DNA from: DASUAS01 sp963720765 | GTDB lineage: Bacteria; Actinomycetota; Acidimicrobiia; IMCC26256; DASPTH01 | Assembly: GCA_963720765.1 (NCBI GenBank) | Contig: CAVRGS010000006.1 | Span: 34,803-98,802 of the forward strand | DNA: 64,000 nucleotides | Direction of reading: 5' to 3' | Shown here: positions 26,692-36,203 of the stretch, piece by piece | Layout: every line of letters begins with the position of its first letter | How positions within the stretch are numbered: the stretch's first letter is position 1 | Translations under genes and position numbers: made by a program | The notes under the pieces: generated by a model | Told to the model about the DNA's origin: nothing | The model's input: only the letters and a program-made list of their open reading frames with translations | The model's database searches: none

Positions 26692-27803
26692 CACGCGACT
26701 GGGACGAGTGGACGGAGCTCGCGACGCAGCAGATCGCCGACGCCGGGCAGTGGCGCGCGCCGCGAGCGTTCGACCCGTCGGCACCCGACGGGCTCGTGTC
26801 GTTCGCGTCGAACGACTACCTGGGCCTCACCCACCACCCCGCCGTCGTCGCCGCCGCCCACGACGCCATCGACCGTTGGGGCACGGGGGCGGGCGCGGCG
26901 CGCCTCATCGTGGGTTCGCGCCCGGTGCACCACGAGCTCGAAACCGAGCTCGCGGCGTGGAAGGGCACCGAGGCGGCGGTGCTGTTCACCACCGGCTTCG
27001 CCGCCAACCTCGGCGTGCTCACCACGTTCGCCGGTCCCGACACGCTGGTGTGCTCCGACGAGCTCAACCACGCGTCGCTCATCGACGGTCGCCGCCTCGC
27101 CGGGGCGCCCCTCGCCGTCTACCGCCACCTCGACGCCGCCCACGTCGACGAGCTGCTGCGCGCCAACACCCGGGCGCGCGCCATCGTCGTCTCCGAGACC
27201 ACCTTCTCCATGGACGGCGACGTGGCGCCGGTCGACAAGCTGCTCGACGTGTGCGCGCATCACGGCGCGCTGCTCGTGCTCGACGAGGCCCACGGTGTGC
27301 TCGCTCCCCCCATCGAGCTGCGGGACGATCCGTCGGACCATGTCGCGGTGCTGCGCGTGGGCACGCTCTCGAAGACCCTCGGCGCGCTCGGTGGCTTCGT
27401 CGCCGGACCACGCCGGTACACCGACCTCCTCGTCAACCGCGCCCGCGCCTACATCTTCACCACCGCGTCGAGCCCGGCCGACGCGGCGGCGGCGCTCGCG
27501 GCGGTGCGGGTGCTGCGTTCCCCCGAGGGCGACGCCCTGCGCGCCCAGCTGCGCGCCAACGTCGACCGGCTGCGACCGGGACATCCGTCGCCGGTCATCC
27601 CGTACGTGTGCGGCAGCGAGCAGCGCGCGCTCGACGCCGCCGACGCCCTCGCGGCCCGCGGCTTCCTGGTCACCGCCATCCGACCGCCGACGGTGCCGCC
27701 GGGCACGTCCCGCCTGCGGGTCGCGCTGTCCGCCGACCACACGCCCGACCAGGTCGACGCGCTCGCCGCCGCGCTCACCGAGCTGTTCCCGGGCGGCGAA
27801 TGA
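26688..27803 (+). CDS. bioF: 8-amino-7-oxononanoate synthase
   Basis: A 371-aa PLP enzyme of the alpha-oxoamine synthase family. It has FASNDYLGLTHHP, GTGAGAARLIVGSRPVHHEL, SDELNHASLIDGRRLAGA, ETTFSMDGDVAP, LDEAHGVLAP and the PLP lysine in TLSKTLGALGG. It condenses pimeloyl thioester with alanine. The GTG start overlaps the bioA stop and its own stop overlaps the bioD ATG, so the three are coupled. ald downstream could affect the alanine pool. Confidence 0.95.
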
Positions 27804-28450
27804 ACGCGACGCGGCCGCCCACGCTGGTGTTCGTGGCGGGCACCGCCACCGAGATCGGCAAGACCTGGTGGACCGCCGCCGTCGCCCGGGAGCTCCGCGT
27901 CGCCGGGGCGCACGTCGCCGCCCGCAAGCCGGTGCAATCAGGCGATCCCGGCGACACCACCGACGCCGAGGTGCTCGCCGCCGCCACCGGTGAGGAGCCC
28001 GACACCGTGTGCCCACCCGGGCGCACCCTCCCTCTCGCGTGGGCCCCGCCCATGGCGGCGCGCGAGCTCGGTCTCCCGTCGTTCTCCACCGCCGATCTCG
28101 CCGGTGGGATCGACTGGCCGGCATCGGTCGACATCGGGTTGGTGGAAGGGGTCGGTGGTCCGCGCTCTCCGATCAGCGCCGACGGCGACAGCGTCGCGCT
28201 CGCGCACCTGCTCGCGCCCGACGTCGTCGTCCTCGTCGCTGATGCCGGGCTCGGCACCATCAACGCGGTGCGCTTGTCGGTCGACGCGCTCGCGGCGTTC
28301 CCGGTGATCGTCGCGCTCAACCGCTACGCCGTGGAGGGTGACGACGATCCGCTGCACGCGCGCAACCGCGAGCACCTCGTGACCGTCGACGGCCTCGACG
28401 TCGTCACCACCCCCCGCGAGCTGGCCGACCGGCTCCGGCGACGGACATGA
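27800..28450 (+). CDS. bioD: Dethiobiotin synthetase
   Basis: A 216-aa ATP-dependent carboxylase with the P-loop GTATEIGKTWW (consensus GT-x-T-x-(V/I)GKT), AARKPVQSGDPGDTTDAEVL and VEGVGGPRSPI. It closes the ureido ring of dethiobiotin. Slightly divergent from textbook BioD, but operon position supports the call. The ATG overlaps the bioF stop, and its stop overlaps the ald ATG (ATGA). Confidence 0.9.
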   Translation: MNATRPPTLVFVAGTATEIGKTWWTAAVARELRVAGAHVAARKPVQSGDPGDTTDAEVLAAATGEEPDTVCPPGRTLPLAWAPPMAARELGLPSFSTADLAGGIDWPASVDIGLVEGVGGPRSPISADGDSVALAHLLAPDVVVLVADAGLGTINAVRLSVDALAAFPVIVALNRYAVEGDDDPLHARNREHLVTVDGLDVVTTPRELADRLRRRT

Positions 28451-29592
28451 CGACGACCACGGACATGACCGCGGCCACGCCGCTCGCCGTCGGCGTCCCG
28501 CGCGAACGCAAGGACGGCGAGCACCGTGTCGCGATCACACCCGACGGCGTGCACGAGCTCGTCGTGCACGACGTGCCGGTGATCGTCGAGCACGACGCGG
28601 GCGCGGGGTCGTCGATCAGCGACGACGACTTCCGCGCCGCGGGGGCCGAGATCGTCACCGACACCGACGACGTGTGGGCACGCGCCGATCTCGTGCTCAA
28701 GGTCAAGGAGCCACAGCCCGAGGAGCTCGACCGGCTCCGCCCCGGCCTGGTGCTCTTCACGTACCTCCACCTCGCGGCGTACCCGCACGTGGCCGACGCG
28801 CTGCTCGCGCAGCGGGTCACCGGCATCGCCTACGAGACCGTGCAGGTCGCGTCGGGCGCGCTCCCGCTGCTCGCCCCGATGAGCGAGGTCGCGGGTCGGA
28901 TGGCGCCGCAGGTCGGCTCGCACTTCCTCGAGCGCGAGCACGGAGGACGCGGGGTGCTGCTCGGCGGTGCACCCGGCGTGCGACCGGCGCGGGTCGTCGT
29001 GCTCGGTGCCGGCAACGTCGGGTGGAACGCGGCGTGGATCGCGCAGGGCATGGAGGCCGAGGTCCTGCTCCTCGACAAGAACCTCGACCGGCTCCGCTGG
29101 GTCGACCAGATCCACCGGGGTCGGATCATGACGCTGGCGAGCAATCGCCTCGCGGTCGAGCGCGCCGTCGCCGATGCCGATCTCGTGATCGGCGCGGTGC
29201 TCGTGCCCGGCGGGCGCGCACCCGTCGTCGTCACCGACGCCATGGTGCGGTCGATGCGTCCCGGGTCGGTGATCGTCGACTGCGCCATCGACCAGGGTGG
29301 CTGTGTCGAGCACGTCCACGAGACCTCGCACGCCGAGCCGGTGTACGAGGTGGCAGGAGTCCTGCACTACGCGGTCGGCAACATCCCCGCCGCGGTGCCG
29401 CACACGTCGACGTACGCGCTCACCAATGCCACGCTGCCCTACGCGGTCGCGCTGGCGACGCACGGCGTGCGCGATGCGACGACGAGTGATCCCGAGTTGG
29501 CCAGAGGTGTGAACACCGTCGACGGGCAGGTCGTGAACGCCGCGGTCGCCGACGCGCTGGGGCGCGAGTGCGCGCCCTTCCCTGCTCGGTGA
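28447..29592 (+). CDS. ald: Alanine dehydrogenase
   Basis: A 381-aa NAD-dependent enzyme interconverting alanine and pyruvate plus ammonia. It has VGVPRERKDGEHRVAITPDG, ADLVLKVKEPQPEEL, YLHLAAYPHVADAL, and the NAD fold VVVLGAGNVGWNAAWIAQGM followed by VDCAIDQGGCVE and HYAVGNIPAAVP. It is the last gene of the HIT-bio cluster. Coupling to bioF, which consumes alanine, is suggestive only. Confidence 0.94.
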   Translation: MTTTTDMTAATPLAVGVPRERKDGEHRVAITPDGVHELVVHDVPVIVEHDAGAGSSISDDDFRAAGAEIVTDTDDVWARADLVLKVKEPQPEELDRLRPGLVLFTYLHLAAYPHVADALLAQRVTGIAYETVQVASGALPLLAPMSEVAGRMAPQVGSHFLEREHGGRGVLLGGAPGVRPARVVVLGAGNVGWNAAWIAQGMEAEVLLLDKNLDRLRWVDQIHRGRIMTLASNRLAVERAVADADLVIGAVLVPGGRAPVVVTDAMVRSMRPGSVIVDCAIDQGGCVEHVHETSHAEPVYEVAGVLHYAVGNIPAAVPHTSTYALTNATLPYAVALATHGVRDATTSDPELARGVNTVDGQVVNAAVADALGRECAPFPAR

Positions 29593-29631
29593 GGCAGGGC
29601 ACAGCGCCCGGCACGCCGAGCGTTCAGCGGT

Positions 29632-30609
29632 TCAGTCGTCGGCGGCCAACATCTGGATCAATTCGCCCACGGGCAGCGAGCCGGGCTTGTCGCCCTCACG
29701 GGCTGCCGTGGTTGCCAGCTGTTGCAGCAACAGGTTCACCGGGGTCGGCACCCCGAACCGGCGGCCCAGCAGCACGATCTCGCCGTTGAGGTAGTCGGCC
29801 TCGATCGACCCCGTGCCCCGGGCCAGGCTCTGCCACGACGACGCCCCCGGGCGGGAGCGGGCGGCGTCGCCACCCCACTGGAAGCCGTCGCCGCGGCGGG
29901 CGGCGTCCTCCTCGGGAGGAACGGCGTCGATGTCGGCGGCGGCGAGCACCGCCGCGCCTTCCTGCCACGCCCGCTGGTGGACGACGCGCGCGTCCGGATC
30001 GGGACCGCACAGCGCGTCGACCGCGTTGCCGAGGTTGTTGAGGAGCTTCCCGTACTTCCAGCGCATGATGTCGCCCCGCGGCACCGACTCGAACGTCGCG
30101 CTCTCGAACGCGGCCGCGATCTTCTCGCCGCGCGGTCCGACGCCGTTCGGGAACCGGCCGATGTCGAGGATGCCCGTCACCGGACTGGCGTGTGCTTCCA
30201 CCACGCCCGGCTCGAGGTGCAGTGCGGGGCAGACCACGCACACGCCGTACACGTCTTCGAAGAGGCGCAGCGCGGCCGGTTCGTTGGCCACGCCGTTCTG
30301 CACGCACACCACCGAGACGCTCCGGGGCGCTGCCGCGAGCAGCGCGCTGAGCGCCTTGCCGGTGTGCTGGCTCTTCATCGCGAGGAGCACGACGTCGTCG
30401 GCGCGGAAGTCGATCCCGGCGGGGTGCGACACCACCGGGATGGAGAGGACGAGCGGTTCGGCGTCGGGGAGGACCAGCCGCAGCCCCTCGTCACGGATCG
30501 CGTCGTGGTGCTCACCGCGCGCGATGAGGACCACCTCGTGTCCGGCTTCGGCCAGACGACCCCCCACCACCCCGCCGATCGCTCCGGCGCCGTAGACCAC
30601 GAATCGCAT
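29632..30609 (-). CDS. Ketopantoate reductase-family protein
   Basis: A 325-aa protein with the N-terminal NADP motif VVYGAGAIGGVVGGRLAEAG, the LLAMKSQHTGKAL block, VCVQNGVANE and the catalytic-lysine region WKYGKLLNNLGNAVDAL. Family members (PanE/ApbA) reduce ketopantoate in pantothenate synthesis, but many paralogues have other substrates. ATG at 30609. It is monocistronic and convergent with ald. Confidence 0.88.
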   Translation of the reverse strand: MRFVVYGAGAIGGVVGGRLAEAGHEVVLIARGEHHDAIRDEGLRLVLPDAEPLVLSIPVVSHPAGIDFRADDVVLLAMKSQHTGKALSALLAAAPRSVSVVCVQNGVANEPAALRLFEDVYGVCVVCPALHLEPGVVEAHASPVTGILDIGRFPNGVGPRGEKIAAAFESATFESVPRGDIMRWKYGKLLNNLGNAVDALCGPDPDARVVHQRAWQEGAAVLAAADIDAVPPEEDAARRGDGFQWGGDAARSRPGASSWQSLARGTGSIEADYLNGEIVLLGRRFGVPTPVNLLLQQLATTAAREGDKPGSLPVGELIQMLAADD

Positions 30610-30664
30610 GGGCCGCACTCTCGCACACCAGCGGGGGCACGCCCGTCTTCCGCGGGCACGGCGA

Positions 30665-30868
30665 GCGGGCGGGACCGGAGGTGAAGGGCGGGCGGGACCG
30701 AAGGTGAATTGCCAGTGCCGGTGCCACCGGGAGGGGGGCGGTGGCACCGGCACCAGCGGGCACGATGGACGGGGGGAGACAGGATCGATGGGGATCGATG
30801 GGATCGATGGGGATCGATCGGGAGTGATGGGAGTGATGGGAGTGATGGGAGTGGATGGAGAGTGATGA
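30665..30868. repeat. Repeat-rich intergenic region with a 14-bp hairpin
   Basis: The 442-nt gap at 30610-31051 holds no supported gene. It contains two near-identical 21-nt direct repeats (30665-30685 and 30688-30708), a perfect 14-bp hairpin (GTGCCGGTGCCACC at 30715-30728 with 30740-30753), and short tandem repeats of gatcgatggg and gtgatggga (about 30782-30868). The hairpin could terminate the kinase operon coming from the right. Confidence 0.55.
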
Positions 30869-31051
30869 GAGGTGCGTCGCTTCCGGTGCGGGTCCTTTCG
30901 TCGTTTCGGGGCTTCGCTTCCGTGGTGACGAGCCCATGGTGCGCCCCGCAGGTAAGAGCTTCCCTCGGCCGGAGTGAGAACTCCCCGAACATCTCGGCAT
31001 CGACCCCACCGGTGTACGTCAACCTCGAGATGCCCGGAGGAGAGGCGCGGA

Positions 31052-32422
31052 TCAGAGCGAGAGGCGGGCGACGGTGCCGCCGCCCTCGCGGGCGTCGAGG
31101 GTGACCGTGCCGCCGTGGAGGGCGGCGATCTGCGACACGATCGACAACCCGAGGCCCGAACCGGGCAGCGTGCGCGCACTGGTGGCCCGGTAGAAGCGAT
31201 CGAACACCCGGGCACGGTCCTCGGCGTCGATGCCGGGCCCGCGGTCGGCCACCTCGACCGTCGTGCCCCGCACGGTGACGTCGACCGCGGCTCCCGACGG
31301 GCTGAACTTCAACGCGTTGTCGACCAGGTTGGAGACGGCACGGTCGAGCATCGCCCGCCGCCCGTCGACCACGCCCGGGTCGCCATCGGGGGTGTCGGGG
31401 CCGCCGGCGGTGTCGACGACGTCGACGTTGATCTCGGTCCCGGTTCGGCGGCGGAAGCGGGTCGCCACGTCGTTGACCACGTCGGCCAACACGATCGGCT
31501 CGACCGCTTCCTCGCTGCGCACGTCGGTGGCGAGCTCCACCATCTCGCTCACGAGGTTGGTGAGCTCGTCGAGCTCGAGGCGGGTCTCGGCGATGAGCTG
31601 CGCGCGCTCCTCGGCGTCGAGCGTGGTGGCGTGTCCGAGGAAGTCGATGTTGGTGCGCACCGCGGTGAGGGGCGTCCGGAGCTCGTGACTGGCGTCGACG
31701 ACCAGCCGCTGCTGCTGCTCGCGCGACGTGTCCAGCGCGATGAGCATCGTGTTGAAGCTCGCCGCCAGCCGGCCGACCTCGTCGTCGCCCTTCACCGGGA
31801 TCGGGGTGGCGAGATCCTGGGTCTCCGCGATGTGCTCGGCGGTGTCGGTGAGCTGCTCGATGGGACGGGTGGCGCGCCGCATCACCAGCCACGCCGCCAA
31901 CGCGGCGAAGGCGACACCCGCGAGGGCGATGATCACCAGGCGCGCGCGCAACACGCCGAGCACGTCGTCGGTCTCCGACACCTTGCGCGCGATCTGCACG
32001 GCACCGCCGTCGCGCAGCGACGCGGTGATCATGCGGTAGCGCTCGCCGTCGACGGTGACGTCGCGGTAGTGCGACTCGTCCTGCGAACGCGCGATCTCAC
32101 GGTCCCGGGCGTCGATCGGCAGGGGTGACTGGTTGGGCAACGAGTTCGTGATGATGCCGTTGCGATCGATCGTCTGCTGCAGCGCGTCGAATTCGAAGTA
32201 GTGGCCCCCGTGGTCGTCTTCGTCGGTGGGGGCACCTCCGAAGTCACCGCCGAGATCGCTGGGCGGTTGCCGCACGAAACCCGCGGCACGGTCGTGGAGG
32301 AATTTGTCGGTCTCGTCGCGCAGCGCGTGCTGCGTGCTCAGGTGCGCGGCGTACGCGCCGCCGACGACGGCCACCGCCACGATCACCGCCACGATCACGG
32401 TGAGGCGGGTGCGCAAGCTCAC
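31052..32422 (-). CDS. Sensor histidine kinase (MprB-like)
   Basis: A 456-aa membrane kinase: helix 1 at residues 7-27, an extracytoplasmic sensor domain of about 130 residues with an acidic/His segment (DEDDHGGHYFEFD), helix 2 near 160-180, HAMP to about 235, the phospho-His in VVDASHELRTPLTAVRTN, and an ATPase domain with NLVDNALKFSPSG, DRGPGID and GSGLGLSIV. The GTG at 32422 overlaps the response regulator stop. The His/Asp-rich sensor could bind a metal, which is speculative. Confidence 0.92.
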   Translation of the reverse strand: MSLRTRLTVIVAVIVAVAVVGGAYAAHLSTQHALRDETDKFLHDRAAGFVRQPPSDLGGDFGGAPTDEDDHGGHYFEFDALQQTIDRNGIITNSLPNQSPLPIDARDREIARSQDESHYRDVTVDGERYRMITASLRDGGAVQIARKVSETDDVLGVLRARLVIIALAGVAFAALAAWLVMRRATRPIEQLTDTAEHIAETQDLATPIPVKGDDEVGRLAASFNTMLIALDTSREQQQRLVVDASHELRTPLTAVRTNIDFLGHATTLDAEERAQLIAETRLELDELTNLVSEMVELATDVRSEEAVEPIVLADVVNDVATRFRRRTGTEINVDVVDTAGGPDTPDGDPGVVDGRRAMLDRAVSNLVDNALKFSPSGAAVDVTVRGTTVEVADRGPGIDAEDRARVFDRFYRATSARTLPGSGLGLSIVSQIAALHGGTVTLDAREGGGTVARLSL

Positions 32423-33103
32423 GACGGTCGGGCCGTGTACCCGACTCCCCGTACCGTGTGGATCAGGCGTGACTCGCCCGCCTCTTCGGTCTTGCGCCGC
32501 AGGTAGCTGATGTACACGTCGAGCGACTTCGACGACGTCTCGAAGTCGAAGCCCCAGATGCGCTCGTAGATCTGTTCACGGGTGAGCACGATGCCCGCGT
32601 TGAAGAGGAGGAGCTCGAGCAGGTCGAACTCGGTCTTGGTGAGCTCGAGCTCGCGGTCGCCGCGCCACACCTGGCGCCGCGCCGGGTCGAGTGAGAGGTC
32701 ACCGACACGGAGCACCTCGTCGTCACCCGACATGCTCGTGCGCCGCAGCAGCGCGCGCAGGCGCGCCAGCAACTCGTCGAGCGCGAACGGCTTCACCAGG
32801 TAGTCGTCGGCACCGGCATCGAGGCCGGCCACGCGATCGCTCACCTCGTGGCGGGCGGTCAGCATCAGCACCGGCGTGCGGTCACCGCGCTCGCGCAGCT
32901 TGCGACACGCAGTGAGCCCGTCGACATGGGGCATGAGCACGTCGAGCACGATCACGTCGGGCTGGGTGTCGAGCACGGCCATGAGCGCTTCAGCGCCGTC
33001 GGCCGCGATGGTCACGTCGTAGCCCTCGAAGGTGAGCGCCGCGCACCAGGGAATCCCGCACGCTCTTGTCGTCCTCGGCGACGAGCACCCGTCCCGACAC
33101 CAT
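32419..33103 (-). CDS. OmpR-family response regulator, split by one +1 indel
   Basis: Repaired for one extra base near 33044 this is a 227-aa regulator: VLVAEDDKSVRDSLV at the receiver start, phospho-Asp in VIVLDVLMPHVDG, PVLMLTARHEVSDRVAGLDA, and a winged-helix domain with LTKTEFDLLELLLFNAG and a terminal RLIHTVRGVGYTARPS. It is cognate to the overlapping kinase gene. The ATG at 33103 directly abuts AAGGAG; a start 75 nt upstream (MFIDDPAMQ) is possible. The break falls within the receiver domain between helix 1 and strand 2. Confidence 0.85.
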
Positions 33104-33234
33104 CTCCTTGATTCCCCACCCTCGGTCGACGGGCTTGATCGCCGGAAGGTCCTGCATCGCAGGATCATCGATGAACATCGTAAGAGGAAGGTGAGAGGGA
33201 CGATGCGTTCACGAAAGAACGTGCCGCAGAGAAA

Positions 33235-33272
33235 CTCCGGGGGCATGTGCGTCGGTGCACACGCCCCCGGAG
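33235..33272 (-). terminator. Rho-independent-type terminator of the metallopeptidase gene
   Basis: CTCCGGGGGC (33235-33244) pairs perfectly with GCCCCCGGAG (33263-33272). Read on the minus strand the stem is followed by TTTCTCT. It lies 26 nt past the metallopeptidase stop. The rest of 33104-33297 shows no gene. Confidence 0.7.
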
Positions 33273-33297
33273 CCGTGATCGAGCTGGGGAGAGGGAG

Positions 33298-34592
33298 TCA
33301 GCTCGACTGCACGCACTTGGACGGACCGTGCTTGAAGCCCGCACGGAACGCCGCCACTCGTTCGAAGGCCGTCCCTCGATCGGTGCTGCCGTGGCCGGCC
33401 GCGACGAGGACGGTGACCGCCTCGTCGAGGTCGCCGGGCGACAGCGACGACGACAGGTCGGACGCCCACGCACCGGCCAGGCACTCGGCCCCACGACGCG
33501 CCGCGTCGGTGCCGAGGCTCGTGCCGAGCTGGTGCTCCACCGACGACGCCCACGCGGTCGCCACGAGCATCCCACTGGCGAAGTCGCCGATGTTGTCGTG
33601 CACGTCCTGCATGCGTCGTGGCGTCGTAGGTCACCGCGTTGGTCGACGGGTCGTAGGTCACCGAATCGGTGAGCACGCCACCGTCGGTGCCGTCGGTCGT
33701 CGTCGCGCCCGCGGTCACGGTTGGTGCGGTGAGCTTCGACGACTGCGAGGTCCAGTAGCTCGTCGAGGCTCGACGTGACGGTCGGGACCAGGTCGGCGAG
33801 GGGCAGGTTCCCGTCGGACGCCTGGTCTGCGTAGCTCGTGTAGCCGGACTCGGTCACGGCCGGCGGGTTGCTCTGGTAGTCGGCGCACGCCTGCGCGCCA
33901 CCCTCGTAGCCGTCCTGGAACGCACCCACGCGGTCGAAGCCGTTGCCGTGCGCGCCGTCCTGTCCGCCGTCGATGCCCGACGGGTCGCTCAGGGTGAGCA
34001 GTCCGGCGAGCGCGTTGTCGAGGTCGTCCTTCGAGAGGTGGACGTTCTCGTCGTCGCTGGTCGCGACGTGCTGCGCCCACGCCCCGGCGAAGCAGTCGGC
34101 CTGCTGCTCGAGGTACACGGTCGCCGACGGGTTGTACCCGACTCGCGCCTGCACCGCGTGGCCGAGCTCGTGCGCGAACACGAGACCCACCGCGAACTCA
34201 CCGAAGTTGTCGCGCAGCTTGGGCAGGAGTCCCTGCTCGTCGTAGGCGACGAAGTCGCCGTTGCTGCAGTAGAAGGCGTTGCCGGCGACCTCGTCGTACG
34301 GGGCCTTCGTCTGCCCACCGTCGTCGCAGTTCGGCGGGGGGTTGCTCTGCGAGTACGGGTACACGCGATCGGCGGGGATCGCTTGGTACTGCTGCCCGTA
34401 CGCGTCGGGCATGGCCGTCGACCAGAAGTTCTGGATGTCGGCGAGGGTGGCGTCGATCGACGCGTCGTACTTCGACGACACCTGCGCACTGGCGGAGCCG
34501 CCACCGACACCGGCCACGACCGCAAAGGCCATGACCGTCGCCATCGCGACGCCCGCGAGCTTGTTCCTGAGTGCTCTCCCGTTCCTGTCCAT
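33298..34592 (-). CDS. Secreted zinc metallopeptidase with a degenerate second domain, split by two +1 indels
   Basis: Repaired near 33760 and 33613 this is about 430 aa. A signal peptide ends near GGGSASAQ. The first domain has FAVGLVFAHELGHAVQARVG with the HExxH zinc site and a third-ligand block LEQQADCFAGAWAQHV. The second part repeats the pattern (DNIGDFASGMLVATAWASSV and ARRGAECLAGAWASDL) but HELGH is replaced by TAWAS, so it is a pseudo-catalytic copy. It resembles the neutral zinc metallopeptidase (YpfJ) family. GTG at 34601 is an alternative start. Confidence 0.8.
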
Positions 34593-34649
34593 CGGGTGCA
34601 CAACGACGGGTGGTCGCGTGCGAGTTCTCCCGCGCCTCTCAGGAAGGAC

Positions 34650-35171
34650 TCAGGCGCCGTCGTAGCTCGGGGCGCGCGACTCGTCGGCGACCGCGCCGGG
34701 CACCGGTGGCAGCGACGACCACGGGAACATGATCCAGTCGTCGGTGCGCCGCCACACGTAGTCGCTCTGCACGATCGAGCGCGTCTTCTCGTAGAGCACG
34801 GCGGTGCGCAGCTCCTGCACCTGCGGCCGCACCGTCTCCGCGACGAGGTGCAGCGTCTCGCCGGTGTCGGCGACGTCGTCGACGATGAGGAGGTGCGCGC
34901 CGCTCAGGTCGACCACGTCGAGGTGAGGCGGGAGGATCACCGGCACGTCGAGTCGCTCGTCGACGCCGGTGTAGAACTCGACGTTGATCACGCAGCAGTT
35001 CTTCATGCCCAAGGCGTACGACATCACGCCGGCGATGAGGAGACCCCCGCGGGCGATGGCGAGGATGAGGTCGGGGCGGTAGCCGTCCTCGACCACCGTG
35101 CTCGCGAGCTCGCGGCCGGCGGCCCCGAACTGCTCCCAACCGAGGATCTCACGCCGTACGTCGTCCGTCAT
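34650..35171 (-). CDS. Phosphoribosyltransferase (Gpt-like)
   Basis: A 173-aa type-I PRTase: DLILAIARGGLLIAGVMSYA, then the PRPP-binding motif LLIVDDVADTGETLHLV and WIMFPWSSLPP, the last resembling xanthine/guanine PRTases. A role in purine salvage is likely, but substrate is not determined. Upstream, TATTCG stands 6 nt before the ATG and may be a weak leaderless -10. Confidence 0.88.
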   Translation of the reverse strand: MTDDVRREILGWEQFGAAGRELASTVVEDGYRPDLILAIARGGLLIAGVMSYALGMKNCCVINVEFYTGVDERLDVPVILPPHLDVVDLSGAHLLIVDDVADTGETLHLVAETVRPQVQELRTAVLYEKTRSIVQSDYVWRRTDDWIMFPWSSLPPVPGAVADESRAPSYDGA

Positions 35172-35216
35172 CGGTAACGAATACTGCGAAGCGATGCGCC
35201 GTGTCGAGTCGGCGCG

Positions 35217-35543
35217 CTACTGGTCGCCTTCCTCCGCGGCGAGCCGGTCGTCCTCCGCGTAGGTGAGGATCTCGCAGTGGACGACCTGCCAGGCGGGAAG
35301 ACCCGCGGCGATGGCGGCGTCGTGGAAGATGTCGAGGCCTTCCTCGAGCACCTGGATCGGGTTGATGGCATCGGTGTCGTACGAGAAGCGCGCGCCGAAG
35401 TGATCACGGGCGTCGCTCGCGGCCACCGCGCCGCCCCACGGCTCGAGCGCCTGCTCGAACTCGGTCATCCGGTCGTCGAAGTGCTCGTCGCCCTCGGCGG
35501 GGTCCCCCGCGGCGTCGATGTCGATCGTCCACCCGTCGCTCAT
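35217..35543 (-). CDS. Conserved-looking hypothetical protein
   Basis: A 108-aa acidic protein (FDDRMTEFEQALEPWGGAV, LEEGLDIFHDAAIAAGLPAW) without a known domain, signal or membrane segment. Coding is supported by codon bias and by a TACGCT box 8 nt before the ATG. The alpha/beta pattern suggests a small soluble fold. No function is proposed. Confidence 0.7.
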   Translation of the reverse strand: MSDGWTIDIDAAGDPAEGDEHFDDRMTEFEQALEPWGGAVAASDARDHFGARFSYDTDAINPIQVLEEGLDIFHDAAIAAGLPAWQVVHCEILTYAEDDRLAAEEGDQ

Positions 35544-35551
35544 GGCCGGGC

Positions 35552-35557
35552 AGCGTA
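35552..35557 (-). promoter_or_regulatory. Leaderless-type -10 box (TACGCT)
   Basis: TACGCT on the minus strand lies 8 nt before the ATG at 35543. Confidence 0.5.
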
Positions 35558-35658
35558 CGTCGGGTGCCCCTCACGTCTCTGGACGACCCCGGGCGTGTCG
35601 GACACCGGTCGCGCCACCGATCGTCGTGGCGGCGCCTGCACCTCATGACCGAGTACAC

Positions 35659-35802
35659 CTAGCGGTGGAGCGGGTCGTGGTCGGGGGCGACCCGCCGGGC
35701 TCGGTCACGCCGGCGCAGGAACCAGACGACGGCCGCCACGAGGATCGTCGCGTTCACGACGACGATGACGGTGACGACCACCGCGATTGCCGCACCGCTC
35801 AC
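35659..35802 (-). CDS. Single-pass membrane micro-protein
   Basis: 47 aa from the GTG at 35802, with GGGAGGGG as SD. One transmembrane helix (IAVVVTVIVVVNATILVAAV) is followed by a basic tail (RRRDRARR). A longer reading to 35943 is possible but lacks an SD. No family is recognised. Confidence 0.5.
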   Translation of the reverse strand: MSGAAIAVVVTVIVVVNATILVAAVVWFLRRRDRARRVAPDHDPLHR

Positions 35803-35879
35803 GTTGTCCCCTCCCTCTCGAGTGGCGACGGTATCGGGCTCGCCACGCGCATCCGTCGCGCGGTGGGCGCCGACGCGTC

Positions 35880-35912
35880 GGAGCCCCGGGCGGGTGAGCG
35901 CACCGGGGCTCC
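35880..35912. terminator. 10-bp GC hairpin downstream of tRNA-Lys
   Basis: GGAGCCCCGG (35880-35889) pairs with CCGGGGCTCC (35903-35912), loop 13 nt. It lies about 180 nt past the tRNA on its strand. Nothing else gene-like is seen in 35803-36045. Confidence 0.45.
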
Positions 35913-36045
35913 TCGGCCTGTTGTTGTCGGCACCATCGGTCACGGCCTCCGGCGTCGACCGGCGATCTACCCGGCGTGGCTCACATCGGAAACCTGAGAT
36001 CCCGGTCGCGCCGGACCGACGGCGAACACCGGCGTGAGGGGAAGC

Positions 36046-36091
36046 AGCGGCGAGAGGACAAGCGGCGAGAGGACAATCGGCGAGACGACAA
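36046..36091. repeat. Three 15-bp tandem repeats abutting the tRNA 3' end
   Basis: The unit (a/t)gcggcgagaggacaa-like is present three times in tandem with minor changes, ending at the tRNA CCA terminus. No integrase or second tRNA fragment is visible nearby. Confidence 0.5.
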
Positions 36092-36167
36092 TGGTGGGCC
36101 GCCAGGGACTCGAACCCTGAACCTGCGGGTTAAAAGCCCGATGCTCTGCCAGTTGAGCTAGCGGCCC
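36092..36167 (-). tRNA. tRNA-Lys (anticodon TTT)
   Basis: A 76-nt cloverleaf on the minus strand: acceptor GGGCCGC paired with GCGGCCC, D-arm GCTC/GAGC, anticodon loop CTTTTAA with anticodon TTT, T-arm CAGGG-TTCGAGT-CCCTG, discriminator A and an encoded CCA. The 27-43 position is a U-C mismatch, similar to other actinobacterial Lys tRNAs. Confidence 0.96.
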
Positions 36168-36203
36168 GACGCCACATTGTGCCCGAGCGACCTCGGCCCC
36201 CGG

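Noticed and set aside
36046..36167. Prophage or integrative element attachment site at tRNA-Lys
   Set aside because: No integrase, second tRNA fragment or phage-like genes on either side.
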